Assembly: GCA_017649485.1 (NCBI GenBank)
Contig: JAGCGS010000040.1
Coordinates: 1-64,000 of the forward strand
DNA from: Bacteroidaceae bacterium
Lineage (GTDB): Bacteria; Bacteroidota; Bacteroidia; Bacteroidales; Bacteroidaceae
Length of the DNA stretch: 64,000 nt
Direction: 5' to 3'
The position numbers were made by a program, and so were the translations under genes. The notes beneath the pieces were generated by a model. That model was not told the DNA's origin. It saw nothing but the letters and a program-made list of their open reading frames with translations, and searched no databases. Shown piece by piece: positions 51,203 through 60,049 of this stretch (its first letter is position 1; each line of letters starts with the position of its first letter).

Positions 51203-53311
51203 TCATTTCAACCATTTGTCTAACCACTCGAAGAATGTGCGTTGCCAGAGGACACCGTTCTGGGGTTTGAGCACCCAGTGGTTCTCATCAGGGTAGATGA
51301 GGAGCTCTGCTGGTACACCACGCATAATAGCAGCATCAAATGCTGACATAGCCTGGTTGGCGAGGATGCGGTAATCGCGCTCACCATGAATGCAGAGGAT
51401 AGGGGTGTCCCACTTGTCGATAAATAGGTGAGGTGAGCTGGCATAAGTCTTCTGTGCAATCTTGTTCTGCTTGTCCCAGTACGGACCACCCAGATCCCAG
51501 TTAACGAACCACTTCTCTTCTGTCTCGAGATATTGCATATCGACGTTAAAAATACCATCGTGGGCAATGAATGCCTTTAAGCGCTTGTTGTGGTTGCCAG
51601 CCAGCCAATATACTGAGAAACCACCAAACGATGCACCCACACAACCCAGACGGTCAGCGTCAACATAGGACTCTTTGGCCACCTCATCGATAGCAGTCAG
51701 GTAGTCCTTCATGCACTGACCCATGTAATCACCACTGATGGCTTCGTTCCACTCGTTACCGAAGCCAGGCAGGCCGCGACGGTTAGGAGCCACGATGATA
51801 TAGTCGTTTGCCGCCATCATCTGGAAGTTCCAACGATAGCTCCAGAACTGGCTTACAGGACTCTGTGGACCACCCTCACAGAACAACAGAGTAGGATACT
51901 TCTTGTTCGGGTCGAACTGTGGCGGATAGATTACCCACACCAGCATGTCCTTGTTGTCGGTGGTCTTGACCCAACGGCTCTCCACCTTGCCCATCTCCAC
52001 TTGGTCGTAGATAGCCTGGTTCTCGAAAGTCATTTGTTTCACTTCAGCAAAAGCCTCACCCGAGCGCACCTTATCAAGCTGATAGATCTCGTCACCCATC
52101 ATCATGCTATGTCGCTTGGTCAGCAACTTGCTGCCACAGAGTGCCAACGTGCCGAAGTCATAGTTGCCATCGGTGAGCTTGGTCAGCTTGTCGCCATTCG
52201 CTATGTCTATATTATATATATGTGTCTTTCCGTGCCAAACGCCAGTGAAGAAGAAACCCTTTGAGTTGGTGTCCCAGATAAACTCATCCACATTGCTCTC
52301 GAACGCTTTACTCACGAAACGCTGCTCGCCCGTCTGCAGGTTCATGATGAACAGTCGGTTCTGGTCGCTCTCATAACCGTCGCGCTCCATGCTTTGCCAA
52401 GCGATGTACTGACCGTCAGGCGAATACTGCGGGTTGGTGTCGTAGCCCATGATCTCCGGACAAATATTCTTGGTCTGCTTGGTAGCCAGATCATAGAGAT
52501 AGATGTCTGAATTAGTAGAGATGGCATACTCCAATCCCGTCTTTTTGCGGCAAGTATATGCAATCTGCTTGCCATCTGGGCTCCACGCCAACTGCTCCAT
52601 ACCTCCGAATGGTTTCATGGGACTCTCGAATGGCTCACCCTCCAGGATATCGGTGATGTTCTGAAGACCGTTGCTGAAGTCTGCCACAAAGGGGTGGGGA
52701 GCTGTTGTCACCCATTCGTCCCAGTGCTTGTACATTAGGTCGGTGATGATACGTCCTGTAGCCTTGGGCAGGTCTGGATACTTGTCGGCAGTGCTTGCCA
52801 CCGTCTTCACCTGACTGACGAACAGCACCTTGCTCTCATCGGGTGAGAAGGCAAAGCCTTCAATGTCACCATCATAGTTGGTGAGCTGCTTGCGCCCTGA
52901 ACCATCGGCGTTCATCTCCCAAATCTGACTGCTTCCACTCTCGCTGCTCAAGAAACGCAACTTACCTTCTTTGGTCCACGCCAGATTGCTCTCACCTTTG
53001 GGTGTGTGGGTAATCTGCCAGTTGTCACTACCATCGGCATTCATGACGAACACTTCAGAGTTGCTCTTGTTCTGCGGCACACTATAGTAGCTCACCGTAT
53101 AAGCCACTTTTGCGCCATCTTGTGAAACTGCCATTCCGCCAATGCGTCCCATTGCCCACAGGGCTTCGGGAGTCATTCGCTTGTTCTCGATCTTCAGTGT
53201 CGTGGTGCGTCCGATGATTTCTTCATCGGCCTGACCGCTGGTCTGAGAGCCACCGTTGCAGGCGGCCAATGTCATTACTGCTGACATAATCAATAGATTT
53301 GTTTTTTTCAT
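51203..53311 (-). CDS. S9-family prolyl oligopeptidase-like lipoprotein
   Basis: A 702-residue lipoprotein (MKKTNLLIMSAVMTLAAC). An N-terminal beta-propeller (about 45-420) has WD40-like/TolB-type repeats such as FAFSPDESKVLFVS and LAWSPDGKQIAYTC. The C-terminal alpha/beta-hydrolase has the nucleophile in VGASFGGFSVYW, an HGERDYRI motif near the acid and the final His in PDENHWV. It removes dipeptides or acyl-amino acids from peptides in the periplasm. It is a single-gene unit convergent with the glucuronate operon. Confidence 0.92.
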   Translation of the reverse strand: MKKTNLLIMSAVMTLAACNGGSQTSGQADEEIIGRTTTLKIENKRMTPEALWAMGRIGGMAVSQDGAKVAYTVSYYSVPQNKSNSEVFVMNADGSDNWQITHTPKGESNLAWTKEGKLRFLSSESGSSQIWEMNADGSGRKQLTNYDGDIEGFAFSPDESKVLFVSQVKTVASTADKYPDLPKATGRIITDLMYKHWDEWVTTAPHPFVADFSNGLQNITDILEGEPFESPMKPFGGMEQLAWSPDGKQIAYTCRKKTGLEYAISTNSDIYLYDLATKQTKNICPEIMGYDTNPQYSPDGQYIAWQSMERDGYESDQNRLFIMNLQTGEQRFVSKAFESNVDEFIWDTNSKGFFFTGVWHGKTHIYNIDIANGDKLTKLTDGNYDFGTLALCGSKLLTKRHSMMMGDEIYQLDKVRSGEAFAEVKQMTFENQAIYDQVEMGKVESRWVKTTDNKDMLVWVIYPPQFDPNKKYPTLLFCEGGPQSPVSQFWSYRWNFQMMAANDYIIVAPNRRGLPGFGNEWNEAISGDYMGQCMKDYLTAIDEVAKESYVDADRLGCVGASFGGFSVYWLAGNHNKRLKAFIAHDGIFNVDMQYLETEEKWFVNWDLGGPYWDKQNKIAQKTYASSPHLFIDKWDTPILCIHGERDYRILANQAMSAFDAAIMRGVPAELLIYPDENHWVLKPQNGVLWQRTFFEWLDKWLK

Positions 53312-53408
53312 TGCTCTTTATTATTTTTACATTTTCTGCTGCGAAGATAATGAAAATATCGCTATTATTGCTTACATTTGTTCATTGAATTAATAAAATA
53401 GGTGTTTT

Positions 53409-55391
53409 ATGAAAAAACTTTATGCTTTTACAGTCGCTCTGGCGATGCTCGCAGGTTTGGGTGTTCATGCTCAGACGCATGAGATGACCGTGCAGATGAT
53501 GAAGGTAGGTGCATCCATTCAATCTACCATGTACGGACTTTTCTTTGAAGATATTAACTTTGCCGCTGATGGCGGACTTTATGCCGAAAAGGTGTTGAAC
53601 CGTTCGTTCGAGTTTCCACAACCTCTGGAAGGCTGGAAGGCGGTAGGCAATGTGCAAGTGCGCGATGACGGACCATTCGACAAGAATCCCCATTATGTAC
53701 GCTTGGGTTATACAGGTCATCAGTCGAAGTTTACCGAACTTGAAAACAACGGTACATTCGGCATCGGATTGAAGCAAGGTGAGACCTATCGTTTCTCTGT
53801 GTGGGCAAGGGTTCCTGAAGGCGAATCTGCGAAGATTCGTGTAGAGCTGTGTGACCCCTACAACAATGAAGAGATGCAGTTTTTTGCCTTAAAGTCTATT
53901 ACTATCAACTCTAAAGATTGGAAGAAATACCAGGTAGAGATAAAATCCACCAAAACCATCCAGAAGGCTGCCTTGCGTATCTTCCTGGAAGGGAAGAATG
54001 CTGTAGATTTGGAGCATATTTCATTGTTCCCAACAGATACTTGGATGGGGCGTGAGAATGGAATGCGCAAGGATTTGGCGCAAGCTTTAGCTGATCTCAA
54101 GCCTGGCATATTCCGTTTTCCAGGTGGCTGTATCGTAGAAGGTACTGACCTCGATACACGTTATAACTGGAAGAATTCGGTAGGACCTGTAGAGAACCGT
54201 CCTTTGAATGAGAATCGTTGGCAATATACGTTTACTTATCGTCATCTTCCTGATTATTACCAAAGTTACGGACTGGGCTTCTTTGAGTTCTTCCAACTCT
54301 GTGAGGACTTTGGCGCAGAGGCATTGCCAGTGCTAAGCTGTGGTTTGGCATGCCAGTTCCAGAACAATGATATGAGTGCCCACCAACCTGTTGAAGAACT
54401 CGACTGCTTTGTGCAGGATGCACTAGACCTGATTGAGTTTGCCAATGGAGCAACGACCACAGAGTGGGGCAAGTTGCGTGCTGAGATGGGTCATCCAGCA
54501 CCTTTCAACCTCAAGTATATCGCTATTGGCAATGAGCAGTGGGGCGAGACTTATCCAGAACATTTGGAACCATTTGTGAAAGCCATTCGCAAAGCTTATC
54601 CTAACATCAAGATTGTAGGCAGTGCAGGTCCTAATTCTGAAGGCGAACAGTTTGATTATCTGTGGCCCGAGATGAAGCGTTTGGGTGCTGATTTGGTTGA
54701 TGAACATTTCTATCGTCCTGCAGACTGGTTCCTTTCACAGGGAGCTCGTTATGACAACTACGACCGCAAAGGTCCTAAGGTGTTTGCAGGAGAGTATGCT
54801 TGTCATATTGCAGGCAAGAAATACAACCATTTCTATCCTGCGTTGCTCGAGGCAGCCTTCATGACAGGCTTGGAGCGCAATGCTGATATCGTTCACATGG
54901 CCACCTACGCACCTTTGTTTGCGCATGTGGAGGGTTGGCAGTGGAGACCCGACTTGATCTGGTTTGATAACCTGGATGTAGTGCGTACGGCTTCTTACTA
55001 TGTGCAGCAGTTATATGGCACCTATAAAGGTACAAATGTACTATCTCTCACCATGAACGGCAAACCTGTTACTGGTGCAGCTGGTCAGGACGGACTCTTC
55101 GCATCTTCTGTGCTCAACGCCGCTACAGGTGAGATTTATGTGAAAGTTGCCAATACCTCTGACCACTCCCAGCAACTGAGTTTATTAGTGGAGGGGATGA
55201 AAAAGAATGAGGTACTGAAGAACGCCAAGGCCATTGTGCTTCAGAGCAACGACTTGGAGGCGGAGAATACCATTGCCAATCCTAATCTCATCAAGCCTTT
55301 TGAATATCAGCTCTCTGTGAACGGCAACCGTGTTTCAGGCACCTTGCCTGCCCACACCTTTGCCGTTGTAGTGGTAAGTGTTTTTTTGTAA
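53409..55391 (+). CDS. Alpha-L-arabinofuranosidase, family GH51
   Basis: The 660-residue protein has a signal peptide (MKKLYAFTVALAMLAGLGVHA-Q), an inserted carbohydrate-binding-like sandwich (about 60-205), a TIM barrel and a C-terminal beta domain. The acid/base is Glu376 in IAIGNEQWGE and the nucleophile Glu462 in VFAGEYACH. It cleaves arabinofuranose from arabinoxylan or arabinan. A TACATTTG -7 box is at 53373-53380 without a clear -33 box. No SusCD pair is adjacent. Confidence 0.95.
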   Translation: MKKLYAFTVALAMLAGLGVHAQTHEMTVQMMKVGASIQSTMYGLFFEDINFAADGGLYAEKVLNRSFEFPQPLEGWKAVGNVQVRDDGPFDKNPHYVRLGYTGHQSKFTELENNGTFGIGLKQGETYRFSVWARVPEGESAKIRVELCDPYNNEEMQFFALKSITINSKDWKKYQVEIKSTKTIQKAALRIFLEGKNAVDLEHISLFPTDTWMGRENGMRKDLAQALADLKPGIFRFPGGCIVEGTDLDTRYNWKNSVGPVENRPLNENRWQYTFTYRHLPDYYQSYGLGFFEFFQLCEDFGAEALPVLSCGLACQFQNNDMSAHQPVEELDCFVQDALDLIEFANGATTTEWGKLRAEMGHPAPFNLKYIAIGNEQWGETYPEHLEPFVKAIRKAYPNIKIVGSAGPNSEGEQFDYLWPEMKRLGADLVDEHFYRPADWFLSQGARYDNYDRKGPKVFAGEYACHIAGKKYNHFYPALLEAAFMTGLERNADIVHMATYAPLFAHVEGWQWRPDLIWFDNLDVVRTASYYVQQLYGTYKGTNVLSLTMNGKPVTGAAGQDGLFASSVLNAATGEIYVKVANTSDHSQQLSLLVEGMKKNEVLKNAKAIVLQSNDLEAENTIANPNLIKPFEYQLSVNGNRVSGTLPAHTFAVVVVSVFL

Positions 55392-55481
55392 TTTAGGTGT
55401 CAACCTTATTAACAAAAAGACAATTACCGAATGTATGTGGAAGGCTCACGATGGCCAGCAACCGGATTGATGAAAAACAGA

Positions 55482-56234
55482 ATGACGCTGACATACATCT
55501 TTCATAGTGGTTTCGTGCTGGAGACAGAGGCATCCATCCTGATATTCGATTATTGGATGGATCCTGCTAATGTCATGCCTTCTGTTCTGCAGAAGAACAA
55601 ACCGCTATATGTCTTCTCCAGTCATTTCCACGAAGACCATTTCACCAAGGAAATCTTTGAATGGAAGACACAGAGAGTAAATATAACCTATATTCTCTCG
55701 AAAGATATTTATAGGCATCGGAGAACCAATAAGGTAGATGCTGATGTCTGGCTGGCAAAAGGTGGCACATGGGCGGATGGAACAATCTCTGTATGGGCTA
55801 CAGGCAGCAATGACAGTGGAGTTTCGTGGATAGTTGAAACGGAGGGCAAACGTATCTTCCATGCTGGGGACTTGAACAACTGGTATGCGAGATTCCTGCC
55901 CGAAGCCGTACCAGGCGAGATAATTCATAGCGATGAGATGGATGAGGATATTGATCCAATAGCCCATGAGAAGCAATACTTGGGCGAGTTGAAGGATATT
56001 CGCAAGATAACAGACCGTTTCGATGTGGCGATGTTCCCTGTTGATGGTCGTATCGGCAATGGCTATACACTTGGTGGTCGTCAGTTCATTGAGCGATTTA
56101 AGGTAGGAATGTTCGTTCCCATGCACTTTGTAGCCAGTGGATTTGAATCCGCATGGCGTTTCAAAGAGTATGCAAGCGAACTAAAAGTGCCTTTCTGGGA
56201 AATCAGTAAAGAAGGAGAAACAATTAGGATATGA
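55482..56234 (+). CDS. Metallo-beta-lactamase-fold hydrolase (UlaG-like)
   Basis: A cytoplasmic protein of about 250 residues if translation begins at 55482 (MTLTYIFHSGFVLET); ATGs at 55431 and 55470 are also possible. The motif SSHFHEDHFTKEIF is a variant of HxHxDH, and IFHAGDLNNW and FVPMHF supply later metal ligands. Relatives hydrolyse phosphodiesters or lactones. It forms a tight three-gene unit with the next two, overlapping by four bases, which hints at a shared role that I cannot define. Confidence 0.8.
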   Translation: MTLTYIFHSGFVLETEASILIFDYWMDPANVMPSVLQKNKPLYVFSSHFHEDHFTKEIFEWKTQRVNITYILSKDIYRHRRTNKVDADVWLAKGGTWADGTISVWATGSNDSGVSWIVETEGKRIFHAGDLNNWYARFLPEAVPGEIIHSDEMDEDIDPIAHEKQYLGELKDIRKITDRFDVAMFPVDGRIGNGYTLGGRQFIERFKVGMFVPMHFVASGFESAWRFKEYASELKVPFWEISKEGETIRI

Positions 56235-56557
56235 AGCACTTGACCGACATTCACGACATTGAGCAAACGTTGGCAGTCCGACGTCTTTGTTTCTTTTATA
56301 TCAAGGCTCCCGATTGCGGAGTTTGCAACGTCGTACTTGACAAGGTCGAAGCTATGGTAACTCGTTTCCCTTCACTTTGTTCCTTCTATACAGACATCAC
56401 CGAGGAACCTCTCATAGCAGGACAATTCCTTGTCTATTCAGGACCCACTGTTCTATTGATGCTGGACGGAAAAGAAGTCTATCGAGCTTCTGGGTTCATC
56501 AATTTAGAAGAACTTGAACATAAAATAAAACAATACATTGAGTTATATGGAGTTTAG
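56231..56557 (+). CDS. Thioredoxin-like protein
   Basis: This 108-residue protein has a thioredoxin fold with the redox motif APDCGVCNVV (CxxC) at residues about 27-33, the cis-proline region YSGPTVLLMLDG near 77, and a final helix. The CGVC pair differs from canonical CGPC. It has no signal peptide, so it acts in the cytoplasm. It overlaps the preceding gene by four and the next by eleven bases, strongly suggesting cotranslation. Confidence 0.87.
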   Translation: MKHLTDIHDIEQTLAVRRLCFFYIKAPDCGVCNVVLDKVEAMVTRFPSLCSFYTDITEEPLIAGQFLVYSGPTVLLMLDGKEVYRASGFINLEELEHKIKQYIELYGV

Positions 56558-57041
56558 AGAAATGAGGCGTAAACGCCAGCAGCTATCAGATGCAGAAAGC
56601 ATCGATATTCTGAAGAAAGCCACTTCAGGAACTTTGGCCTTGTTGGGCGATGGAGGCTATCCGTATGCCGTGCCTATTAGCTATGTCTATGCAGAAGGAA
56701 AGCTATACTTCCACAGTGCTTTGAGTGGGCATAAAGTCGATGCTGTCAGGGGCTGTGACATGGCTTCGTTTTGCGTCATAGACAAAGACGAAGTTCATCC
56801 AGAGAAGTACACGACCTTCTTTCGTAGTGTGATAGCATTTGGAAAGGTTCACATCGTAGAGGATGATAATGAGAAATTGCAGATAGCCCGAATGCTTGGC
56901 AATAGATATAATCCTAATCAGGACGAAGCTTTGCAAAAGGAAATCGAAAGCGGTCTCTCCCGTATGTTGGTCATCCGTTTCGACATTGAACACTTGACAG
57001 GCAAAGAGGCCATTGAGCTGGTAAGACAAAGAGATCAATAA
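56547..57041 (+). CDS. Pyridoxamine 5'-phosphate oxidase-family flavin protein (NimA-like)
   Basis: The 164-residue product fits the split-barrel flavin fold: MEFREMRRKRQQLSDAES at the N terminus, LALLGDGGYPYAVPISYVY, LYFHSALSGHKVDAV and a FFRSVIAFGKVHIVED strand. Similar proteins include nitroimidazole-resistance NimA and heme-utilisation proteins; nothing here proves a particular substrate. The ATG at 56547 is preferred to a TTG at 56538. It ends the three-gene unit, though the reading frame stays open beyond its stop. Confidence 0.85.
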   Translation: MEFREMRRKRQQLSDAESIDILKKATSGTLALLGDGGYPYAVPISYVYAEGKLYFHSALSGHKVDAVRGCDMASFCVIDKDEVHPEKYTTFFRSVIAFGKVHIVEDDNEKLQIARMLGNRYNPNQDEALQKEIESGLSRMLVIRFDIEHLTGKEAIELVRQRDQ

Positions 57042-57152
57042 ATAACACAAGAACAATTGAAAGAACTTGTACGTTTAACACGGCGAACTGAATGCCGTGC
57101 TTATCAGAGACTTGCAAAAGTCGTTAAGACAGACAAGGAACTTGAAAAATGA
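57042..57152 (+). pseudogene. In-frame open stretch after the NimA-like gene, possible remnant
   Basis: After the TAA at 57039-57041 the same frame stays open for 36 codons (ITQEQLKELVRLTRRTECRA, then YQRLAKVVKTDKELEK) to a TGA. There is no ATG. The charged helical content looks protein-like, so it could be the lost C terminus of the upstream protein or a fragment of another gene. Confidence 0.35.
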
Positions 57153-57198
57153 CGCAGATTCCAGACAGTTCAATGTGTGTTCTCTTATCATTACTGTT

Positions 57199-57227
57199 TG
57201 GAAGTTGTCCTCATAGGACAACTTCCA
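57199..57227. terminator. Hairpin between convergent genes
   Basis: A perfect 13-pair stem (TGGAAGTTGTCCT with AGGACAACTTCCA) with a CAT loop. T-rich sequence follows some 20 bases later on the plus strand. Confidence 0.65.
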
Positions 57228-57262
57228 GAATTTACTTATTTTCTTCATATCCTTTCATTTTT

Positions 57263-58087
57263 TTATTTTCCAAACTTGTTCTCAAATTCATCTATTACCT
57301 TTATGAATTCATTGGGCAGATAGTTCATTCCTTTTTGACGGATGTCGTTAGGAATATCGTAGAGAGCTTCTGCGATACTGCCTGTAATGCACCCAATTGT
57401 GTCAGAGTCTCCACCAATGCTAATTGCATTACGAATAGCGTCCTCAAAGTCTGTAGCATCGAGAGCACATATAATTGCTTGTGGTACACTCCCTTGACAT
57501 GTGCCTCCATTACCTGTTTCATCAAGTCCTCCCCATGAATATCGTGGACGAAGCTCCTCAACGCACATCGATAGGTCATAGCAGAAATCCTTTTCTATCC
57601 GTTTGCGGATGTCATCAATTGACGTTCCTTTTCTTGCAAGGTAAATACATAGTGCAGTTGCTTGTGCCCCCTTTATGCCTTCAGGATGATTATGAGTGCA
57701 TTCAGCCGACTCTTTAGCCTTATTAAGTATTAGTTTCTCATTTAATTGTGGTATCTCGTTTGACAGCCATCCTACAGGGCCGACACGCATTGCACTCCCA
57801 TTACCACAACTATTGTAAGGACTGAAATCGCCATCCTCGATAGTCCGTGTAATCCATTGTCTGAATCCACTTCCATATCCACCCATTGGGCTATCATTGT
57901 TAGCAGCATACATGCTGTAATACTTTGTCACTTTGCCACCACGTAGCAGCCAATCCGCAGTGGCAACCGTTAGAATGCTGTCATCTGTGAAATCACAATA
58001 CTTGCTAAACAAAGGGAAATCCTTTGTCTTGATGTTATGGAACTCATAAATTGAGCCTACAATATCTCCAATAATGCCACCAATCAT
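57263..58087 (-). CDS. ADP-ribosylglycohydrolase-family protein
   Basis: The 274-residue protein starts MIGGIIGDIVGSIYEFHN and has the paired magnesium-binding motifs of the family: FTDDSILTVATADWLL near the N terminus and ISIGGDSDTIGCITGSIAEA near residue 225. A CGNGSAMRVGPVG motif lies between. Such enzymes remove ADP-ribose from proteins or DNA, or cleave related O-glycosides. The promoter at 58335-58365 and a broken small ORF precede it on the same transcript. There is no signal peptide. Confidence 0.92.
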   Translation of the reverse strand: MIGGIIGDIVGSIYEFHNIKTKDFPLFSKYCDFTDDSILTVATADWLLRGGKVTKYYSMYAANNDSPMGGYGSGFRQWITRTIEDGDFSPYNSCGNGSAMRVGPVGWLSNEIPQLNEKLILNKAKESAECTHNHPEGIKGAQATALCIYLARKGTSIDDIRKRIEKDFCYDLSMCVEELRPRYSWGGLDETGNGGTCQGSVPQAIICALDATDFEDAIRNAISIGGDSDTIGCITGSIAEALYDIPNDIRQKGMNYLPNEFIKVIDEFENKFGK

Positions 58088-58112
58088 AATTTTACTTTTT
58101 TACGGGTTATTA

Positions 58113-58307
58113 TTAATTTACTATATAAGCGTTAGGGTCGCCATCAAAAGCTTCGTCAATTACATCGTCGCTTTTCCCAGCTACGTCATGTGCATAGGTT
58201 CTCCTGCGTACTTTTCATTTATCGAATCTGGAAACTACTGCATCTCTTGTTAGTGCTGGATACCAAAATATGAACCTCCATCTGTCTGTTTCCCTATAAA
58301 GATCCAT
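58113..58307 (-). pseudogene. Small ORF with an in-frame TGA upstream of the ADP-ribosylglycohydrolase
   Basis: From an ATG at 58307 the minus strand encodes MDLYRETDRWRFIFWYPALT, then RDAVVSRFDK, a TGA, and in the same frame KVRRRTYAHDVAGKSDDVID then EAFDGDPNAYIVN and a TAA (58115-58113). Together that is a 64-codon frame. AAAGGAAATT precedes the ATG, and a consensus promoter lies upstream. The protein-like content on both sides of the TGA suggests a small gene inactivated by one stop, with unknown function. It ends 25 bases before the glycohydrolase. Confidence 0.6.
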
Positions 58308-58334
58308 AATTTCCTTTGTGTGATATTTACGTAG

Positions 58335-58365
58335 CAAAGGTACAAAACCTTTTTGTTACTACAAA
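58335..58365 (-). promoter_or_regulatory. Promoter of the small ORF and ADP-ribosylglycohydrolase
   Basis: On the minus strand TTTG (58365-58362) and TACCTTTG (58342-58335), 19 bases apart. Confidence 0.8.
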
Positions 58366-58574
58366 ATATATTTGTGTAAAAATTACGCATTACAGGGCAT
58401 GTTTAACGAATCTTAATAATAATGCGTAAATAAACTCTCTTTAATAATCAAGGTGTAACAACTCTTGTGAACTTTGCAGTGTGTCCTTAGGGTAATCGCA
58501 GGAAGATGAGTTTCAGACGATAGGATGGGGAAGGAACTGCAAACAACGGATTAACTATTATTAAACAAAACTAA
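58366..58574. other. Intergenic stretch, possible small RNA
   Basis: No coding frame is seen. A GAACTTTG element (about 58470-58477) is one base off the -7 consensus and is followed by a G/A-rich stretch to the hairpin at 58575. This could be a short untranslated RNA, but the evidence is weak. Confidence 0.3.
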
Positions 58575-58597
58575 GTGGTCTGGCTTTTGCCGGACCG
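58575..58597 (+). terminator. Terminator-like hairpin before the amidohydrolase gene
   Basis: GGTCTGGC and GCCGGACC pair around TTTT, followed by GTTTATTTT. It overlaps the -33 box of the next promoter. Confidence 0.6.
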
Positions 58598-58616
58598 TTT
58601 ATTTTATGTATTTTTG
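58586..58616 (+). promoter_or_regulatory. Amidohydrolase promoter
   Basis: TTTG (58586-58589) and TATTTTTG (58609-58616), 19-base spacer; the -33 box is the loop of the hairpin at 58575-58597. Confidence 0.72.
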
Positions 58617-58650
58617 TGGCAAACAAAGGGAAAATCAGTAATTTAACAAT

Positions 58651-59928
58651 ATGAAAAGATTAACATTGATGGTTTTAGCCATCTTTATATTAGGCATGCA
58701 TGGAATATCAGCCAAAATAATCGCTGATAAAGAGATTCTTTCGAAAATAAGTCAATACGATAGTTATACACGTGAGGTGCGCAGGCATCTACACCTATAT
58801 CCGGAGGTGGGAGGTAACGAGGTGGAAACTGCCAAATATCTTAAGACGGAACTTAGCAAGATTGGAAATTTTGAGATACACGATGTGCCAGGCAGTACGG
58901 GATTCTATGCCATCCTTGACACCAAGCGAGCAGGCAAGACTATTGGTTTGAGAACAGATATTGATGGATTGCCCATCAAAGAAAGTGAACTGAACGGAGG
59001 AGGTAAGCCAAAGCCGCTGGTGTCGAAAAACGTTGGGGTGACGCAAGGTTGTGGGCACGACGGGCATATGGCCACATTAATGACGAGCATCCGCATCATC
59101 TACGATCTGCGCAATCAGCTCTCGGGCAAGTTTGTATTCATCTTCGAGGAGGGCGAAGAGACAAATACGGGCATCCGTCCGATGGTGGCGGCACTGAAAG
59201 ACATTCACTTCGATGTCATCTACGGTAACCACCTGCTGTCGAGTTTGCCCAGTGGACTGATTTACATCAACGAAGGTTCCGTCACGACAGGTATGGCCAT
59301 GATCAGCATGCAGGTATTCGGCAAGGGCGGTCACGCCTCACGTCCTGATCAGGCAGTAAATCCTATCTTCGCTGCGGCTAATATATTGACTTCGGTGTCG
59401 ATTGCTTGGAACAACCAGCGTGATATCACAAAAGTCGTGACGCTGGGAGTGACGCAGCTACAGGCGGGCGAGGCATGGAATGTCATCCCCGACTCAGTAT
59501 ATATTGGGGGAACGTTGCGTTTCTTCGACTGGGACGCAGGCGTTAGCTCACTCGAACTTATTAAGAAAGTGGCTACTGATGTGGCGCATGCTCATGGCTG
59601 CACTGTTCGCTTTGGTGAGAAGATGACAGCTCAGGTACCGCCGGTAGTAAACGATTCGCAAGCAACGGCCTTCCTTCGCCGCATGGTGGATGAGCTCTAT
59701 CCTGGACGAGCAACTAATGACCCCAAGTATAACTGGTATGCATCAGAAACCTTCGCCTTATATAATCAGTTGGCCCCCACTATGTTCACGTTTGTTGGTG
59801 TGCAGAATCCAGAGTTAGGCACAACATCAGGTCATCACACCAGCGAATTCGACATTGACGAAGATGCACTCCAATATGCCATTGGCACAATGGTTAAGTT
59901 CGCCGTCAGTTATAACACTCATCTTTAA
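58651..59928 (+). CDS. Exported M20-family amidohydrolase (hippurate hydrolase-like)
   Basis: A 425-residue enzyme with a signal peptide (MKRLTLMVLAIFILGMHGISA). Metal ligands appear in TQGCGHDGHMA, FIFEEGEET and TSGHHTSEFDIDE; RRHLHLYPEVGG at the N terminus and GGHASRPDQAVNP in the lid domain are typical of the M20D group. It hydrolyses N-acyl amino acids or peptide-like amides, here in the periplasm. It has its own promoter. Confidence 0.93.
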   Translation: MKRLTLMVLAIFILGMHGISAKIIADKEILSKISQYDSYTREVRRHLHLYPEVGGNEVETAKYLKTELSKIGNFEIHDVPGSTGFYAILDTKRAGKTIGLRTDIDGLPIKESELNGGGKPKPLVSKNVGVTQGCGHDGHMATLMTSIRIIYDLRNQLSGKFVFIFEEGEETNTGIRPMVAALKDIHFDVIYGNHLLSSLPSGLIYINEGSVTTGMAMISMQVFGKGGHASRPDQAVNPIFAAANILTSVSIAWNNQRDITKVVTLGVTQLQAGEAWNVIPDSVYIGGTLRFFDWDAGVSSLELIKKVATDVAHAHGCTVRFGEKMTAQVPPVVNDSQATAFLRRMVDELYPGRATNDPKYNWYASETFALYNQLAPTMFTFVGVQNPELGTTSGHHTSEFDIDEDALQYAIGTMVKFAVSYNTHL

Positions 59929-60042
59929 CAGTCCTACCTTCGGGTGGCGTTTAATATTGCCGGCCTTAATATCCAGCTTGATTCCTCTGAGAAGTATATG
60001 ATTAGCAAGGATGATGACAATAAAAAGAAATCAATTATATAG
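59929..60042 (+). pseudogene. Open in-frame stretch after the amidohydrolase, possible gene remnant
   Basis: The frame continues past the stop for 37 codons (QSYLRVAFNIAGLNIQLDSS, then [17 protein letters not shown]) to a TAG. There is no upstream start. The sequence looks like the end of a beta-rich protein, not of M20 enzymes. Confidence 0.35.
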
Positions 60043-60049
60043 AAAGAAT

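Noticed and set aside
58113..58307. Selenocysteine at the in-frame TGA of the small ORF
   Set aside because: The residue context gives no known selenoprotein motif, and no SECIS-like hairpin directly after the TGA or Sec machinery is seen in the window.
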